A program made the position numbers and the translations under genes. 64,000 nt of DNA from the NCBI RefSeq assembly GCF_042649685.1, contig NZ_JBHRZT010000067.1, forward strand, positions 204,482-268,481. Reading direction: 5' to 3'. Of this stretch, positions 8,696 through 17,980 are shown piece by piece. The notes beneath the pieces are model-generated. The model worked only from the letters and a program-made list of their open reading frames with translations, was not told the origin of the DNA and did no database searches. The stretch comes from Bacillus_BA songklensis (lineage in GTDB: Bacteria; Bacillota; Bacilli; Bacillales; Bacillaceae_H). Numbering within the stretch: position 1 is the stretch's first letter; each line of letters opens with the position of its first letter.

Positions 8696-8920
8696 ATGAG
8701 TATATGGATTGAAAAGATGGTGGAGGAGAGGTTAACGGAATATGCCTCTTTATATGTAGCAGTTTTTAATAATGAACCATGGAATGAGCACTGGACTGAA
8801 AAAAACGCAATCGAGAGGCTTGAAGATTTTATGAAAACTCCAAAGTTTCAAGGATTTGCCTTGTACGATGAAGGGAAGCTTGTTGGTGTGGCAGCGGGAC
8901 ACGGTCGTGTATTGATGTAA
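8696..8920 (+). pseudogene. GNAT acetyltransferase, N-terminal fragment
   Basis: Good RBS (AAGGGAGG) and a GNAT-like start: 'LTEYASLYVAVFNNEPWNEHWTEKNAIERLEDF' and 'FALYDEGKLVGVAAGH'. It stops at 74 residues where the acetyl-CoA-binding motif A (Q/RxxGxG/A) should follow, while the family is about 150-180 long. No continuation is visible in other frames downstream, so the catalytic half has been lost. Confidence 0.65.
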
Positions 8921-9185
8921 GAGAACATAAAATTTTACTTGAATTCAATTACATATTTATGTAGTATAGAATTAGCATAAAATGGAAGGGTGAACGTTAA
9001 GAAGATGATTTACTAATCCTATTCTCAAGAAAACAATCGTGATAAAAACGAGATATTTTTCTGGATAGGATTAGTCTGCCCTTTTATATACAAAAAGAAT
9101 GTTATGTCACTAATACCAGTGGACTGTTTCTTCTTGTATTGTTGTATTGCCTCCTGTCCAGAAAAGTGGAAAAGGAGGTTTTTTT

Positions 9186-10463
9186 ATGAGTACAAGACCA
9201 ACAAAAAATGGCGGAGTTGCCCCATCCTCCAGAATGACCGATTTATTCCGTAATCGATTTGTTCAAGTAATCCTTATTTCTGGATTGTTATTGCAAGTCG
9301 GAATTTGGGTACGCAATTTCGCTGTGCTGCTATATGTTATGGAACGTACAGGGGGTGACCCGTTCGCTGTCTCGATGATTTCTGTTGCTGAATTTGCACC
9401 TATTTTTATTTTTTCATTTATTGGCGGTACGTTCGCTGATAGGTGGCGCCCGAAACGGACGATGATTTCGTGTGATATATTGAGTGCCGTGTCGGTGTTT
9501 GCTGTTCTGATTACACTCGTGTTCGGTACATGGAAAGCCGTGTTCTTCGCGACACTCGTTTCGGCGATTTTGTCGCAGTTTTCACAGCCGTCTGGTATGA
9601 AGCTGTTTAAGATGCATGTGCCTGCTGAGCAGATGCAGGTGGGAATGTCCATCTATCAAACGATGTTTGCCGTTTTTATGGTTCTTGGGCCCATACTGGG
9701 AACGTTCGTATTCCAAACTTTCGGTATTGATGCAGCCATCGGGATCATGGGCGTATCGTTCTTACTTTCTGCCGGAGCGCTGGCCTTCTTGCCTCCGGAC
9801 CATATGGTGGACGAAGAAAAGCCGGAGACGACATTGTTGCAGGAAATGGCAAGCGGTATTCGCTATGTGTTGTCAAAGAAACTGTTGGCGTTGCTGGGCT
9901 TATGCTTTATGGCGGCTGGTCTCGGTTTAGGGCTTATTCAACCGCTCAGTATTTTCCTTGTCACTGAACGTCTTGGTTTGCCAAAAGAAAGTTTGCAATG
10001 GTTGATGGCTGTCAACGGGACGGGGATGATTGTAGGCGGCGCGGCGGCCATGATGTTTGCCAGGACTGTTGCCCCGCAGAAAATGCTCGCTTTCGGCATG
10101 CTGGTCAATGCGATCGGGATGAGCATTTCCGGTCTGTCCACCAATCTGTGGCTGACATTGAGTGCCCAGTTTTTAAGCGGTCTGGTTTTGCCATGTATCC
10201 AAATCGGAATCAATACCATGATTTTGCAAAATACGGAAGAGGCGTTCGTTGGCCGGGTCAACGGCATTCTCAGTCCCTTGTTTACGGGAGCGATGGTGGT
10301 GACGATGAGCATAGCGGGCGCGTTGAAAGAGCAATTCTCGCTCGTAGCTATGTTTGAGACGGCAGCCGTGCTATTCATCATCGGACTCCTCTTCATTATG
10401 CCATTATATCGTCAGCCGGTTCAGAAGGGACCTGAGACAGCGAGTGTGAAGGGACAAAGTTAA
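9186..10463 (+). CDS. MFS efflux transporter, 12-TM, MefA/DHA3-like
   Basis: Start at the ATG seven bases after AAAAGGAGG; the upstream in-frame TTG at 9147 is not needed. 425 residues with twelve hydrophobic helices, 'GGTFADRWRPKRTMISCDILSAV' as loop 2-3 motif A near residues 65-90, and 'EAFVGRVNGILSPLFTG' in the second half. This resembles Bacillus MFS proteins related to macrolide/drug efflux (MefA group). Substrate unknown. The gene is clearly more GC-rich than its neighbours and is followed by an IS200/IS605-like remnant, so horizontal acquisition is likely. Confidence 0.88.
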   Translation: MSTRPTKNGGVAPSSRMTDLFRNRFVQVILISGLLLQVGIWVRNFAVLLYVMERTGGDPFAVSMISVAEFAPIFIFSFIGGTFADRWRPKRTMISCDILSAVSVFAVLITLVFGTWKAVFFATLVSAILSQFSQPSGMKLFKMHVPAEQMQVGMSIYQTMFAVFMVLGPILGTFVFQTFGIDAAIGIMGVSFLLSAGALAFLPPDHMVDEEKPETTLLQEMASGIRYVLSKKLLALLGLCFMAAGLGLGLIQPLSIFLVTERLGLPKESLQWLMAVNGTGMIVGGAAAMMFARTVAPQKMLAFGMLVNAIGMSISGLSTNLWLTLSAQFLSGLVLPCIQIGINTMILQNTEEAFVGRVNGILSPLFTGAMVVTMSIAGALKEQFSLVAMFETAAVLFIIGLLFIMPLYRQPVQKGPETASVKGQS

Positions 10464-10560
10464 GGTGGTTTACGTTAAACTTGCCATTAATCGGTTAACA
10501 CTCTGTCCCCTTTGGAGTTAGGCTGTGAAATGACCAAAAATTCGATGTCACCATTTGATT

Positions 10561-10800
10561 TATTAAACATTTTCCCACTTCAAGAAATCATAGCCCAATG
10601 AGTAAGTGGGAGATGAATTTCGGTAGGCGTTAGCCTAAGTTTTTGGTATACTATTCCTGAACGAATTCTAGTGTGGTGCTAGTTGCGTAAATAGAACTTG
10701 TCTGGTTAAGAAACAGACGGTTACGTTGGTGTTCGCAGGAATCTCTCACTTCAAACAACTCGTAAGGGTGTTAAGTGGGAGTAGTTCAAAGATGCTTTCT
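10561..10800 (+). mobile_element. Probable IS200/IS605 (IS1341-type) end remnant
   Basis: Two palindromic pieces, CCCACTTC...AAGTGGGA (about 10570-10612) and CTCACTTC...AAGTGGGAG (about 10745-10785), flank 'GTTACGTTGGTGTTCGCAGG' and end with AGTTCAA. This resembles the 3' end and right-end hairpin of IS1341-type elements. No tnpB frame remains. Identification rests on memory of such ends, not a search. Confidence 0.4.
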
Positions 10801-10919
10801 ATACACTTGAAAAATGGAAAAAGCACCCATTTGGTTTGGGTGCTTTTGGTCACTTTCTTGGTTGCTTATCGACGGTGTGAAAACCTTACTTACAACAGAT
10901 GCACTTAAGGTTTATGCTA

Positions 10920-11027
10920 TCAACACCAGCCGACGCAGGAAGCACCTACGATAATAAGCAAGATGAACAATACAACAATCAATGCAAAGCCAGCGCCGTA
11001 GCCAGCACCTGCAACTGCTCCACCCAT
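10920..11027 (-). CDS. YjcZ-family sporulation protein, 35 aa
   Basis: Small Gly/Ala-rich N-terminus followed by one membrane helix containing 'GFALIVVLFILLIIVGAS', the hallmark of the YjcZ family, then CVGWC. RBS GGAGGTG lies six bases before the ATG. These peptides are made during sporulation in many Bacillaceae; their role is not known. The two terminal cysteines are less usual for the family. Too short for standard ORF calling, but the motif is distinctive. Confidence 0.85.
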   Translation of the reverse strand: MGGAVAGAGYGAGFALIVVLFILLIIVGASCVGWC

Positions 11028-11130
11028 TAACCACACCTCCATCAACATTTGTTTATACTATATGTAGATTAGGGCATTTTGGGAATAGGCTATATCCCAT
11101 TTTGTTTGAACAATTACATTGTTACATTCA

Positions 11131-11157
11131 TAAAGCCTGCCATTAAGGCAGGCTTTA
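11131..11157. terminator. Perfect GC-rich hairpin without T run
   Basis: TAAAGCCTGCC and GGCAGGCTTTA flank a short AT loop. It stands about 100 bases upstream of the YjcZ gene and has no poly-T on either strand. It may mark the end of an older transcript. Confidence 0.4.
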
Positions 11158-11332
11158 CGGAGGTTCATGGGAAGAAGGCGGCGGTGTTATTCCTAATTGT
11201 GTTCATTAAATAATATGTGGGATACAAGCTTGAGGTGTTAAAAATTGTCATGTAGTTTTATTTTTATGGAGGGATGGATTAGTCTGCATGCAGGGGCTTC
11301 GCTTCTATATTATGAAAGATAAACAGCCGGCA

Positions 11333-11358
11333 TGCTTAACAAGCCGGCTTGTTAAGCA
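11333..11358 (-). terminator. Perfect 26-bp palindrome after small acidic gene
   Basis: Half-site TGCTTAACAAGCC with its exact complement, starting one base after the stop codon of the minus-strand gene at 11359. Placement fits a transcription end. Confidence 0.65.
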
Positions 11359-11514
11359 TTAAGACGGATCGACTTCATCAAAAGACATGGTTACAACTTT
11401 TGTGTAATCACCGCGTTTCACTTCTTCTTCGGTTGCCTCTGCCTCCAATTCCTCGAGGTCACTCAAGCCCGGTGCGACCGTTGGTGTGTCTTCACGTTTT
11501 TCTTCTTTGCGCAA
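11359..11514 (-). CDS. Small acidic protein, 51 aa, unknown
   Basis: TTG start nine bases after AAAGGAG. The product is strongly charged: 'SDLEELEAEATEEEVKRGDY' and ends 'VTMSFDEVDPS'. No domain is recognised. A perfect palindromic terminator follows directly. Clean ribosome binding site plus terminator make it a likely real gene missed by length cut-offs. Confidence 0.6.
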   Translation of the reverse strand: MRKEEKREDTPTVAPGLSDLEELEAEATEEEVKRGDYTKVVTMSFDEVDPS

Positions 11515-11644
11515 GTTTGCTCACTCCTTTTTCTTTTATCTATTCCCGAACCGGCGATATATTATGAGCGCTGTCAGAGTTTCCTTCTTCACCTGAAGTA
11601 GTTAAAACATTAGAAGTTAAGGTTAACATAGGTTGTTATTTCAA

Positions 11645-11785
11645 TTACATTCCCCTTGCCCCATGAGCCCGAATGGCCGCGGTATCAACGATCTTGGGAA
11701 ATCTTTGTTCAAGGGTGCCGTACAGGAAAGAAGCATGATTACGAATACGTCTACGGGCCAATTGGAGGAGGTCATCTAACAGACC
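11645..11785 (-). pseudogene. Orphan C-terminal coding fragment
   Basis: An open frame without start codon reads 'LLDDLLQLARRRIRNHASFL' then 'YGTLEQRFPKIVDTAAIRAHG' before a stop. Amphipathic helical character indicates former coding sequence. I do not recognise the family. It lies beside the zeta-toxin-like relic in a stretch of decayed genes. Confidence 0.3.
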
Positions 11786-11829
11786 CTAATAAAATCAAAG
11801 CCTCCAATAAAAGGGGAAAATAAATATGG

Positions 11830-12218
11830 TTAGATATCATTTGGAGCATCTTTATTGTTCGAAGGTTTTCGACCAACCCCCTTTTTTAAAAATTCATCAT
11901 GTAATGCAGAGTCGATAAAATGGTTAGAAGCAATAAGTACCAATTGATCTCGATTGTCGTAGACATGATAGCTATCAACAAAGTCCCTGATGGCCTCAAA
12001 AGTTTTCGGTACAAGTCTATGGGTGTTTTCGATAACGTGGGGTGGTATTTTTCTCCCCGTAATCTTGGCCCTTTCATTCGCACGTTGTTTAGCTAACAAA
12101 AGAGGAAGATTCGGTAAATGTACGCGTTGGCGATTTTTCTTGCAATTGTCCTCTACTGTAGCGATCAAGCCATTTATTAGTACGTGCTTCCTTTTTCAAT
12201 CATAGGAATGATCGTGTC
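11830..12218 (-). pseudogene. Zeta-toxin-like P-loop kinase, C-terminal relic with frameshift
   Basis: The 112-residue frame contains 'RVHLPNLPLLLAKQRANERAKITGRKIPPHVIENTHRLVPKTFEAI' and 'YHVYDN', the pattern of the C-terminal part of zeta-toxin-type kinases (basic helix, GRxIP, YDN). The P-loop half is absent. Just upstream, 'DTIIPMIEKGSTY' continues in another frame, so a one-base indel near 12190 separates it. No antidote gene is nearby. Assignment is by motif memory and tentative. Confidence 0.4.
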
Positions 12219-12287
12219 AAGTCATCATTACACCTGTGAAAAATTCTTTTTCTGTTGAGTTCATCAGTATGGTCCTCGTTTATTTTC

Positions 12288-12329
12288 AACAACAAAAGCC
12301 GGCTGCCGTCCCAGCTGGCTTTTGTTGTT
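12288..12329. terminator. Long hairpin (17-bp stem)
   Basis: AACAACAAAAGCCGGCT pairs with AGCTGGCTTTTGTTGTT (one G-T pair). It can act on either strand and separates decayed sequence from the ferritin-like gene. A TTATGTCAAC motif follows at about 12349. Confidence 0.7.
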
Positions 12330-12408
12330 CGGTTTCAATAACGGGCCTTATGTCAACTATCGTGTAGGGAATAAACGAGACCAATTAGTTGATCTCTTTA
12401 AACATATT

Positions 12409-12846
12409 TTAAAGACTAGTGCAAAAATACAAAAACCACACAGCATGATTTTGTTCGTCTGCTGCTGCTCGGCGAAACTGCTCTTTAATGTATGGATCTT
12501 GTGCTTTATCCGAAATATCCAGATAGAAGTCCACTGTTTCTTGTTCGTCTTTAAATGCAAATTTTAGGCCTTCTTTGTAATTCTTGGGACATGGTTCAGT
12601 GATTTCAGGTTTAGGTTGTTTACCTGTCAAGTTCATATAAATAGCTGAAAATATTTGATAATGACGAACCTCGTCTTGTCGAATTTCAAGGATTTGTTTC
12701 TTTTCTTTTTCTGTAGCGGCATTTTTAGCTAATTTTCCATAACAGGAAATAGCACTATATTCACCATTAATAGCCTTTGCAATGTCATTAATTAAATCTG
12801 AGTCAACCCTGACATAATTGTAGAATGGAAGCTGAGAATACACCAT
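12409..12846 (-). CDS. Ferritin-like (rubrerythrin-fold) diiron protein
   Basis: 145 residues, RBS AGGAGG. Paired helix motifs with metal ligands: 'NGEYSAISCYGKLA' (Glu29), 'EIRQDEVRHYQIF' (ExxH), 'DEQETVDFYLDIS' and 'AADEQNHAVWFLYF' (second ExxH). This four-helix arrangement is typical of small ferritin-like proteins in spore formers. Likely iron binding or oxidation in the cytoplasm; no rubredoxin domain. It stands alone on the minus strand. Physiological role unknown. Confidence 0.85.
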   Translation of the reverse strand: MVYSQLPFYNYVRVDSDLINDIAKAINGEYSAISCYGKLAKNAATEKEKKQILEIRQDEVRHYQIFSAIYMNLTGKQPKPEITEPCPKNYKEGLKFAFKDEQETVDFYLDISDKAQDPYIKEQFRRAAADEQNHAVWFLYFCTSL

Positions 12847-12970
12847 GTATACCTCCTTATTTTTAAACGAAGAGTTGATACATTTTATGCTGCGAAATAG
12901 TTAGAGTATAACCTCAACTAACTTGAAAACGATTATGGAGTGGGGATGAATCACAAGAAAATCCGTCTGT

Positions 12971-13423
12971 TCAACGCCCAACTCCCCCATGAAGTACATT
13001 TGATGTTAAAAAGACTCCAACAGGAGGCAAGGCCTTACTGCTAATAGGAGGTCCAGTGAGACTTGTATCGGTTGTTGCAATCCAAGTTCCATACTCACCT
13101 GCTTGTAAAGAGGGAGGCTTCATAATAAGCCGTCCACTTAAAATAGAATGTCGAATTCTAATCGAGGGATCATCAAATATCGTTAAATTACCAGAATACG
13201 TGGCATAAGGTGAATCAAATCTTATTTGTTTGGTGCTTTCATCCCAATATCCATTAATTGGAATATCCCTGCCGCGAAAATTAACTGTACCAGTTACCCT
13301 GTTACCTGTAACAGAGTTGATGTTGAATGTGCCATAAACGACGGGTCTACCACCTACAGCAGCGTGGATACCCCACCGTGAGGGGAATGGTATACTAACC
13401 ATGGTTTTCTGTGCAGTTTGCAA
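12971..13423 (-). CDS. Uncharacterised beta-rich protein, 150 aa
   Basis: TTG start seven bases after AAGGAGAG. The sequence alternates hydrophobic and polar residues with many Gly, Pro, Thr and Ser: 'GTFNINSVTGNRVTGTVNFRG', 'INGYWDESTKQIRFDSPYATYSG' and 'AGEYGTWIATTDTSL', suggesting a small beta-barrel such as an avidin/lipocalin-like fold. No signal peptide. Function unknown; I could not link it to a named family. Confidence 0.6.
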   Translation of the reverse strand: MQTAQKTMVSIPFPSRWGIHAAVGGRPVVYGTFNINSVTGNRVTGTVNFRGRDIPINGYWDESTKQIRFDSPYATYSGNLTIFDDPSIRIRHSILSGRLIMKPPSLQAGEYGTWIATTDTSLTGPPISSKALPPVGVFLTSNVLHGGVGR

Positions 13424-13442
13424 AGTTCATCTCTCCTTAATT

Positions 13443-13613
13443 TCAAAAAATGAGAATACACGAATGGGATTTAATAAAGAATATGCGTTTACCTATCTCG
13501 TTTCTTGGGCCAGTATCCTTGTTTGATAAAAAATAAATAAATGCAACGCATGATATTTTGTTGCATGCGGTTATGTAAAGTGATAGTAAAGTACATATTC
13601 CCTTGTTCTTCAA
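13443..13613 (-). CDS. Doubtful small ORF, 56 aa
   Basis: A TTG lies eight bases after AAAAGGAG, giving a hydrophobic N-terminal half with two cysteines and a basic tail. No family recognised and composition is AT-driven. The surrounding 13424-13841 holds nothing else I can support. Confidence 0.2.
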   Translation of the reverse strand: MKNKGICTLLSLYITACNKISCVAFIYFLSNKDTGPRNEIGKRIFFIKSHSCILIF

Positions 13614-13841
13614 AAAAACAACTCCTTTTATCATTTTTATCTTTTTGATGACCTCAATCAATATTCTGTTCCGCTATTGTCCTGGGGGTGGGCATTTGTC
13701 CTGTTTGAGGAAAGAATATTTTATAAGACTTGTCTGAAAATTGAGGATATGAGGGGTTTTTTAGTTCCAATAACAAGTTTTGTGTCAACTAGATGCGTAT
13801 GAGATAAATACAATGGAGATACTACGTTTTGAGATGGAAAT

Positions 13842-14045
13842 ATGAAAAAGGTGCTTATGCTATTAGTCATTCTGGTTAGTGTCTCTTTCTTTAATGCTTT
13901 TGCTGAAAAACCGGAAAACTTAATATGTCCAAAATCAAAAAATGTAATGAATGTCTCTGCAGAAAAGGATAAAGAAAGTCTTATTAAAGCATTAGAAATA
14001 TTGATTCCTGAAGTATATGGTTCAAGTCCTGGAACCCTTATATAA
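13842..14045 (+). CDS. Small secreted protein, 67 aa
   Basis: Clear signal peptide, 'MKKVLMLLVILVSVSFFNAFA', with cleavage expected after AFA, then 46 residues with 'ENLICPKSKNVMNVS' and 'SLIKALEILIPEVYG'. It ends 31 bases before an L,D-transpeptidase and may share its transcript. The abrupt end suggests it could be the N-terminus of a longer protein cut by a stop codon. Family unknown. Confidence 0.5.
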   Translation: MKKVLMLLVILVSVSFFNAFAEKPENLICPKSKNVMNVSAEKDKESLIKALEILIPEVYGSSPGTLI

Positions 14046-14076
14046 AGATTTAAGATAAAAGGTTGTGTAAGCATTC

Positions 14077-14736
14077 ATGAAAACAAATGTATTATTTGCT
14101 GTCAAAATTTTTTTGCTAATATCTTTATTCTCCTTTTCATCGGTCAATGCGGAAAGTGGAGAAAATGTTTATATCAAAGTGAATCTGTGGTCAAATGAAC
14201 TCTATGTAATTAAGAATAATAAAGTAATCGGGGAATATCCTATTTCTCCGGGAACTGAGGAATCTCCCACTCCTATTGGAATCTTTAAGGTAGTGGAAAA
14301 ATCAAAAGCATGGGGCGGCGGATTTGGTACACGTTGGCTAGGTTTAAATGTTCCTTGGGGTGAGTATGGAATACATGGAACAAATAAACCGGGGTTAATT
14401 GGCAAAAATGTAAGTAGTGGTTGTGTTCGTATGCGTAATGAAGATGTGGAAGCGTTGTTTGAAATCATCCCGGAAGGGACGATTGTCTATATAGATGGAC
14501 CTGTTACTGGAATGGGGAAAGGAGAGTTTAAAAACTTGTCCTTTGGTTCAAAAGGAAATTTAGTACAGCTTGTTCAAGAAAGGTTAAAAGCTTTAGGGCT
14601 GTATAATGGAATGGTAAGTGGAATTTACGATTTAGAGACAGAAAGGGCCGTTAAAAAATTTCAAAAAATAAATCGTTTACCTGTAACCGGCGGGGTCACT
14701 GTTCGTGAGTATATACTATTAGGATTGTTAGAATAA
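14077..14736 (+). CDS. Secreted L,D-transpeptidase (YkuD) with C-terminal peptidoglycan-binding domain
   Basis: 219 residues: signal peptide 1-25, YkuD catalytic domain about 29-140, PG_binding_1 domain about 153-215. The catalytic motif is complete: 'YGIHGTNKPGLIG' with His100 and 'SSGCVRMRNEDV' with Cys116. The C-terminal domain has the usual 'VQERLKALGLYNG' and 'TERAVKKFQKINRLPVTG'. It should act outside the membrane, making 3-3 cross-links or exchanging D-amino acids in peptidoglycan, perhaps in spore cortex or coat. Most Bacillus YkuD proteins carry a LysM domain instead. Confidence 0.93.
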   Translation: MKTNVLFAVKIFLLISLFSFSSVNAESGENVYIKVNLWSNELYVIKNNKVIGEYPISPGTEESPTPIGIFKVVEKSKAWGGGFGTRWLGLNVPWGEYGIHGTNKPGLIGKNVSSGCVRMRNEDVEALFEIIPEGTIVYIDGPVTGMGKGEFKNLSFGSKGNLVQLVQERLKALGLYNGMVSGIYDLETERAVKKFQKINRLPVTGGVTVREYILLGLLE

Positions 14737-14785
14737 TGACCAAATTTGGACATTTTATAGGATACGAACAAGGGAGGGATTTTAG

Positions 14786-16303
14786 TTGGCATGGATTCTT
14801 TGGCTGTACCTATTCAATACGTTCTTTATGCTAATCATAGCGATCCGCGAGGTACGCCGGCCGGCCAAGGCTTTGAATTGGCTAGCCATCGGCCTCGTTT
14901 TACCTATCATCGGTTTTGGACTCTATCTCAGCACATCGAATCCCGTGCGTGTTCGTCGAGAAAGACTGACTTCTCCGGATAATGAGTCGGACACGTTGCC
15001 TGATTCATTTAGCCACTCAGCCTCGGTCATTGCTCATGCTTTACGGCATTTGACTGTACATGGACTTCGGGCCGGTCGAGTCCAAGTACTTACGAACGGC
15101 ATTGAAACATATGAAAAACTTTTCGAATCCCTACAGAACGCCCAAAAAACGATTGATCTGGAATATTACATATATCGGGATGACCAAATTGGCAGACGCA
15201 TCACGGACCTGCTGATCAAACGGGCCGCAGCCGGTGTTCGGGTCCGCTTTGTGAGAGACGGTTGGGGGAGCCGGAGATTTCCGCGACGTCAGATCATTCG
15301 GATGATGGATGCTGGGATTGGATGCCGAACGATATTTCCATTGCGCTTCCCGTGGATAATATCCAATTGGAATTACCGGGATCATTGTAAGATTGCCATG
15401 ATCGACGGAAAGGAAGCTTTTACAGGTGGTATCAACGTCGGGTATGAATATACCGGATTGAAGCCGAACGTAGGGTTCTGGCGCGACACTCATGTGCGAA
15501 TTGTAGGTGAAGCTGCAGTCGATTTACAGGCTGTCTTCGACGTTCATTGGAACATCGCTTCACCGGAACGAATGAAGACGAGAACACGCTGGAACACAAA
15601 AGCTGAGGATGCACTAAAGCCCATTCAGGGTCCAAAGCATATATCGCCGAACATCGCTCCACCCGGCAGGGCGGCTTTTTCTGGATGGTCGGCAGAATGG
15701 GGCATTGAGTTGGGCACCATAAATGGCACCACCCCAAGCACAGAGGCGTTGCAGAAAGCGTATGTGCAGACGTTGGAAGGTAATCCTGGAATTCCTACTC
15801 AAGTTATACGGGAGGCCTACTTCATTTGCCTGACACAAGCGACCCAGACCATTGACATTACCACCCCCTATTTTGTGCCCGATGCAGATATCATCATGGC
15901 GATAAAGGCAGCCGTGGCGCGGGGTGTGCGCGTAAGATTGCTGGTTCCTCGCCACGTGGATCCCAAAGTAGTAGGCCCTGCCAGCCGCACCTACTACGGA
16001 GAACTGTTGGAAGCCGGGGTCCATATCTATCTGTACAACAAAGGCATGTTGCACGCGAAGCTGATGATCATCGATGGGGAGATTGCCGAAGTAGGGGCCG
16101 CAAACTATGATATGAGAAGTTTTCGCCTGGATTACGAGGTATGCGAAGTCTTTTACAGTACCGACGTGGCGCGGGAACTTACGGAGCAATTCGAGCGCGA
16201 TCTCACTGATTCTGTACCATTACGAATCGAAGATTTACTGCAGCGCTCCCTTTCACAGCGCATTATTGAACAAGGAGCCCGTCTGTTTTCCCCGTTGTTG
16301 TAG
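14786..16303 (+). CDS. cls: Cardiolipin synthase (phospholipase D family)
   Basis: 505 residues from a TTG preceded by GGGAGGG. Two N-terminal membrane helices (residues 1-50) are followed by two PLD domains, each with HxKx4D: 'HCKIAMIDGKEAFTGG' (His200) and 'HAKLMIIDGEIAEVGAANYDMRS' (His423). It condenses two phosphatidylglycerol molecules into cardiolipin and glycerol at the membrane. Single-gene unit closed by a terminator at 16446. GC content is higher than in the flanking AT-rich sequence, hinting at separate origin. Bacillaceae often hold several cls paralogues; which one this is cannot be told. Confidence 0.93.
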   Translation: MAWILWLYLFNTFFMLIIAIREVRRPAKALNWLAIGLVLPIIGFGLYLSTSNPVRVRRERLTSPDNESDTLPDSFSHSASVIAHALRHLTVHGLRAGRVQVLTNGIETYEKLFESLQNAQKTIDLEYYIYRDDQIGRRITDLLIKRAAAGVRVRFVRDGWGSRRFPRRQIIRMMDAGIGCRTIFPLRFPWIISNWNYRDHCKIAMIDGKEAFTGGINVGYEYTGLKPNVGFWRDTHVRIVGEAAVDLQAVFDVHWNIASPERMKTRTRWNTKAEDALKPIQGPKHISPNIAPPGRAAFSGWSAEWGIELGTINGTTPSTEALQKAYVQTLEGNPGIPTQVIREAYFICLTQATQTIDITTPYFVPDADIIMAIKAAVARGVRVRLLVPRHVDPKVVGPASRTYYGELLEAGVHIYLYNKGMLHAKLMIIDGEIAEVGAANYDMRSFRLDYEVCEVFYSTDVARELTEQFERDLTDSVPLRIEDLLQRSLSQRIIEQGARLFSPLL

Positions 16304-16445
16304 CCCGCACATGCTTCGCTGTTTCACTGAACTTTGAAGCAAGGCGTCAGACCATTCATCTTGACTTTGGCCGAATCCTGTTGTGCGCCTTTAATGACGG
16401 GTATCGAAACCAACTACCCATATTAAATAAACCTTCCGCCTATTT

Positions 16446-16476
16446 CCCTTTGGGTTAATAGCAAAAGGGCTTTTTG
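16446..16476 (+). terminator. Rho-independent terminator after cls
   Basis: CCCTTT pairs with AAAGGG and is followed by CTTTTTG. Confidence 0.7.
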
Positions 16477-16882
16477 TATTTAATATGGTTATACATCTTT
16501 GCTGCCAGTTCATCATAAAATGTCTCCGCATTCCACATGTGGTGAATCTACATCGTAGAAACATTTAACCTCTTTTAGTATTCACAAAGAATCTTTTGGT
16601 TTAAACTTACAATTTGAAAATCATACTAAACAATAAGAGGAAGAAATGGATCGTTATGGAAATATAAAAAGCTATCATGTTTTATCGAGAAATATAACGA
16701 AGGAAGACATAAAGATTTCCCAATTATATTGTTGAAATTTAAAGAAGAATCGATTTAGGATCATAATTTTCAACGATGTTCAATCTACGATTATTTCAAG
16801 CAAAACGATGAATTTTTGTAACAAATGGCCGAAGACTGTTTTCCAAATGAGAGGCCAAATACACATGATAAGGAAAAGGGCG
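16477..16882. other. Gene-free AT-rich stretch
   Basis: No frame with a ribosome binding site and no hairpin of note. It borders decayed genes and may itself be decayed coding sequence. Confidence 0.5.
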
Positions 16883-17173
16883 ATGGATTTGCTTAAAAAA
16901 ATACGGAAAACCATGCGTCAAAAAGCAGACAATAAAGCACAAATACATCAACAGGGCGATGGAAAGCAAATCACGCAACAAGATCTTCTTTCTACGGATT
17001 TAAATCAAAACTTACAAGTCTTAAAGTCCATCTATACCGATTGTCCCGATGTCATTTTTCGCTCATGTTCAATGATTAATGTGGATTTATATAAAAGGCA
17101 AAGATGTCTTTTTTTATTTTCCTGGTTCGATTTCCGATTAGACTGCTGCAATCCCACTAGAGATCTCAAATAA
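16883..17173 (+). pseudogene. GerA-family spore germination receptor subunit, N-terminal relic
   Basis: From the ATG after AAAAGGG the frame reads 'MDLLKKIRKTMRQK', a Gln-rich linker and 'DLNQNLQVLKSIYTDCPDVIFRS', the typical N-terminus of GerA/GerBA-type proteins. About 25 codons later the similarity moves to another frame ('WIYIKGKDVFFYFPGSISD'), so a frameshift plus stop has destroyed it. The membrane domain is absent. A second GerA N-terminal fragment lies at 22527. Confidence 0.5.
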
Positions 17174-17246
17174 GTGTTTAAGTTATATATAACTGCTATA
17201 ATGTTACATATTTTGATTTATCTTCTTGTCGGGAGGAAAGAAGAAC

Positions 17247-17813
17247 ATGCTTTTATATAAAAAATATGAAGAATCGTTAAATAATGAATTATTTTATAAC
17301 ACCCCCGGGCTTATAGAAATAAAAATGGGAAATGAGCTCATCCAAAGCTCTGGTGTGAATCAAGAAATTGTCCAGGAGGTTTTCCAAACTGGAATGCAGG
17401 TATCTGAAGGTAAGTCGGAAATGAGAAATTTTTCGGTCTCTTATTTTCCAATAAAAAGCGGATTTAAGGTAGAAGCCATTTTATTGTTATTCCCAAAAGA
17501 AAATAGAGAAAATGAATTTGACGAAAATATTGTGTACTTAGAAAAACTGGCTTTGGCTGGTTGTAATTGGGTTGGTATAAGCATCGAGAACGAAAGGCAG
17601 AAAAAGGAATATGAACTAGTAAAAGTGGAGTTAACGAAACTATTTTCAATTTTAACCCAACCCTTTTGCTTAGTTAGCCGAGACGGCGTAATCCAAGAAA
17701 TAAATGACCATCTGGCTTCCGTAGTTCAAAAAAGACGATCCATCTTAATTGGAGAGAAAGTATCTCAAATACTTACAAATGATAGCTGGGACATTGTAAA
17801 ACAACAAACATAG
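17247..17813 (+). pseudogene. N-terminal sensor part of a sigma-54-type regulator (GAF/PAS), truncated
   Basis: Start at the ATG ten bases after GGGAGG. 188 residues: a GAF-like region to about 130, then a PAS-like segment 'LFSILTQPFCLVSRDGVIQEINDHLASVVQKRR'. Enhancer-binding activators normally continue with an AAA+ domain (GAFTGA) and a Fis-type HTH, none of which follows. A dipeptidase fragment begins five bases later, so this looks like the edge of a deletion. It could also be a stand-alone sensor, but the PAS domain is incomplete. Confidence 0.5.
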
Positions 17814-17817
17814 TGCA

Positions 17818-17943
17818 TTGATTATTGATGGACATTTTGATCTATTAATGGACGTTGCCATTCAAAGAGAACGAGGCAGAAAAAAGATTATTGAAACAGA
17901 TTACTGGCCGCAGTACATGCCTAAAATAACAGTACAACCTTAA
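17818..17943 (+). pseudogene. Membrane dipeptidase, N-terminal fragment
   Basis: 'IIDGHFDLLMDVAIQRERGR' is the metal-binding HxD start of the renal-dipeptidase family (peptidase M19). The frame is lost after about 35 residues, against about 320-400 for the family. The regulator-like fragment just upstream may have controlled it. Confidence 0.45.
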
Positions 17944-17980
17944 TATAAAGGTCTTATTGTTTCGCCGTTCTTTATCTTAA

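Noticed and set aside
10726..10908. 60-codon plus-strand ORF
   Set aside because: Lies in the IS200/IS605-like palindromic remnant; no family resemblance and poor start context.
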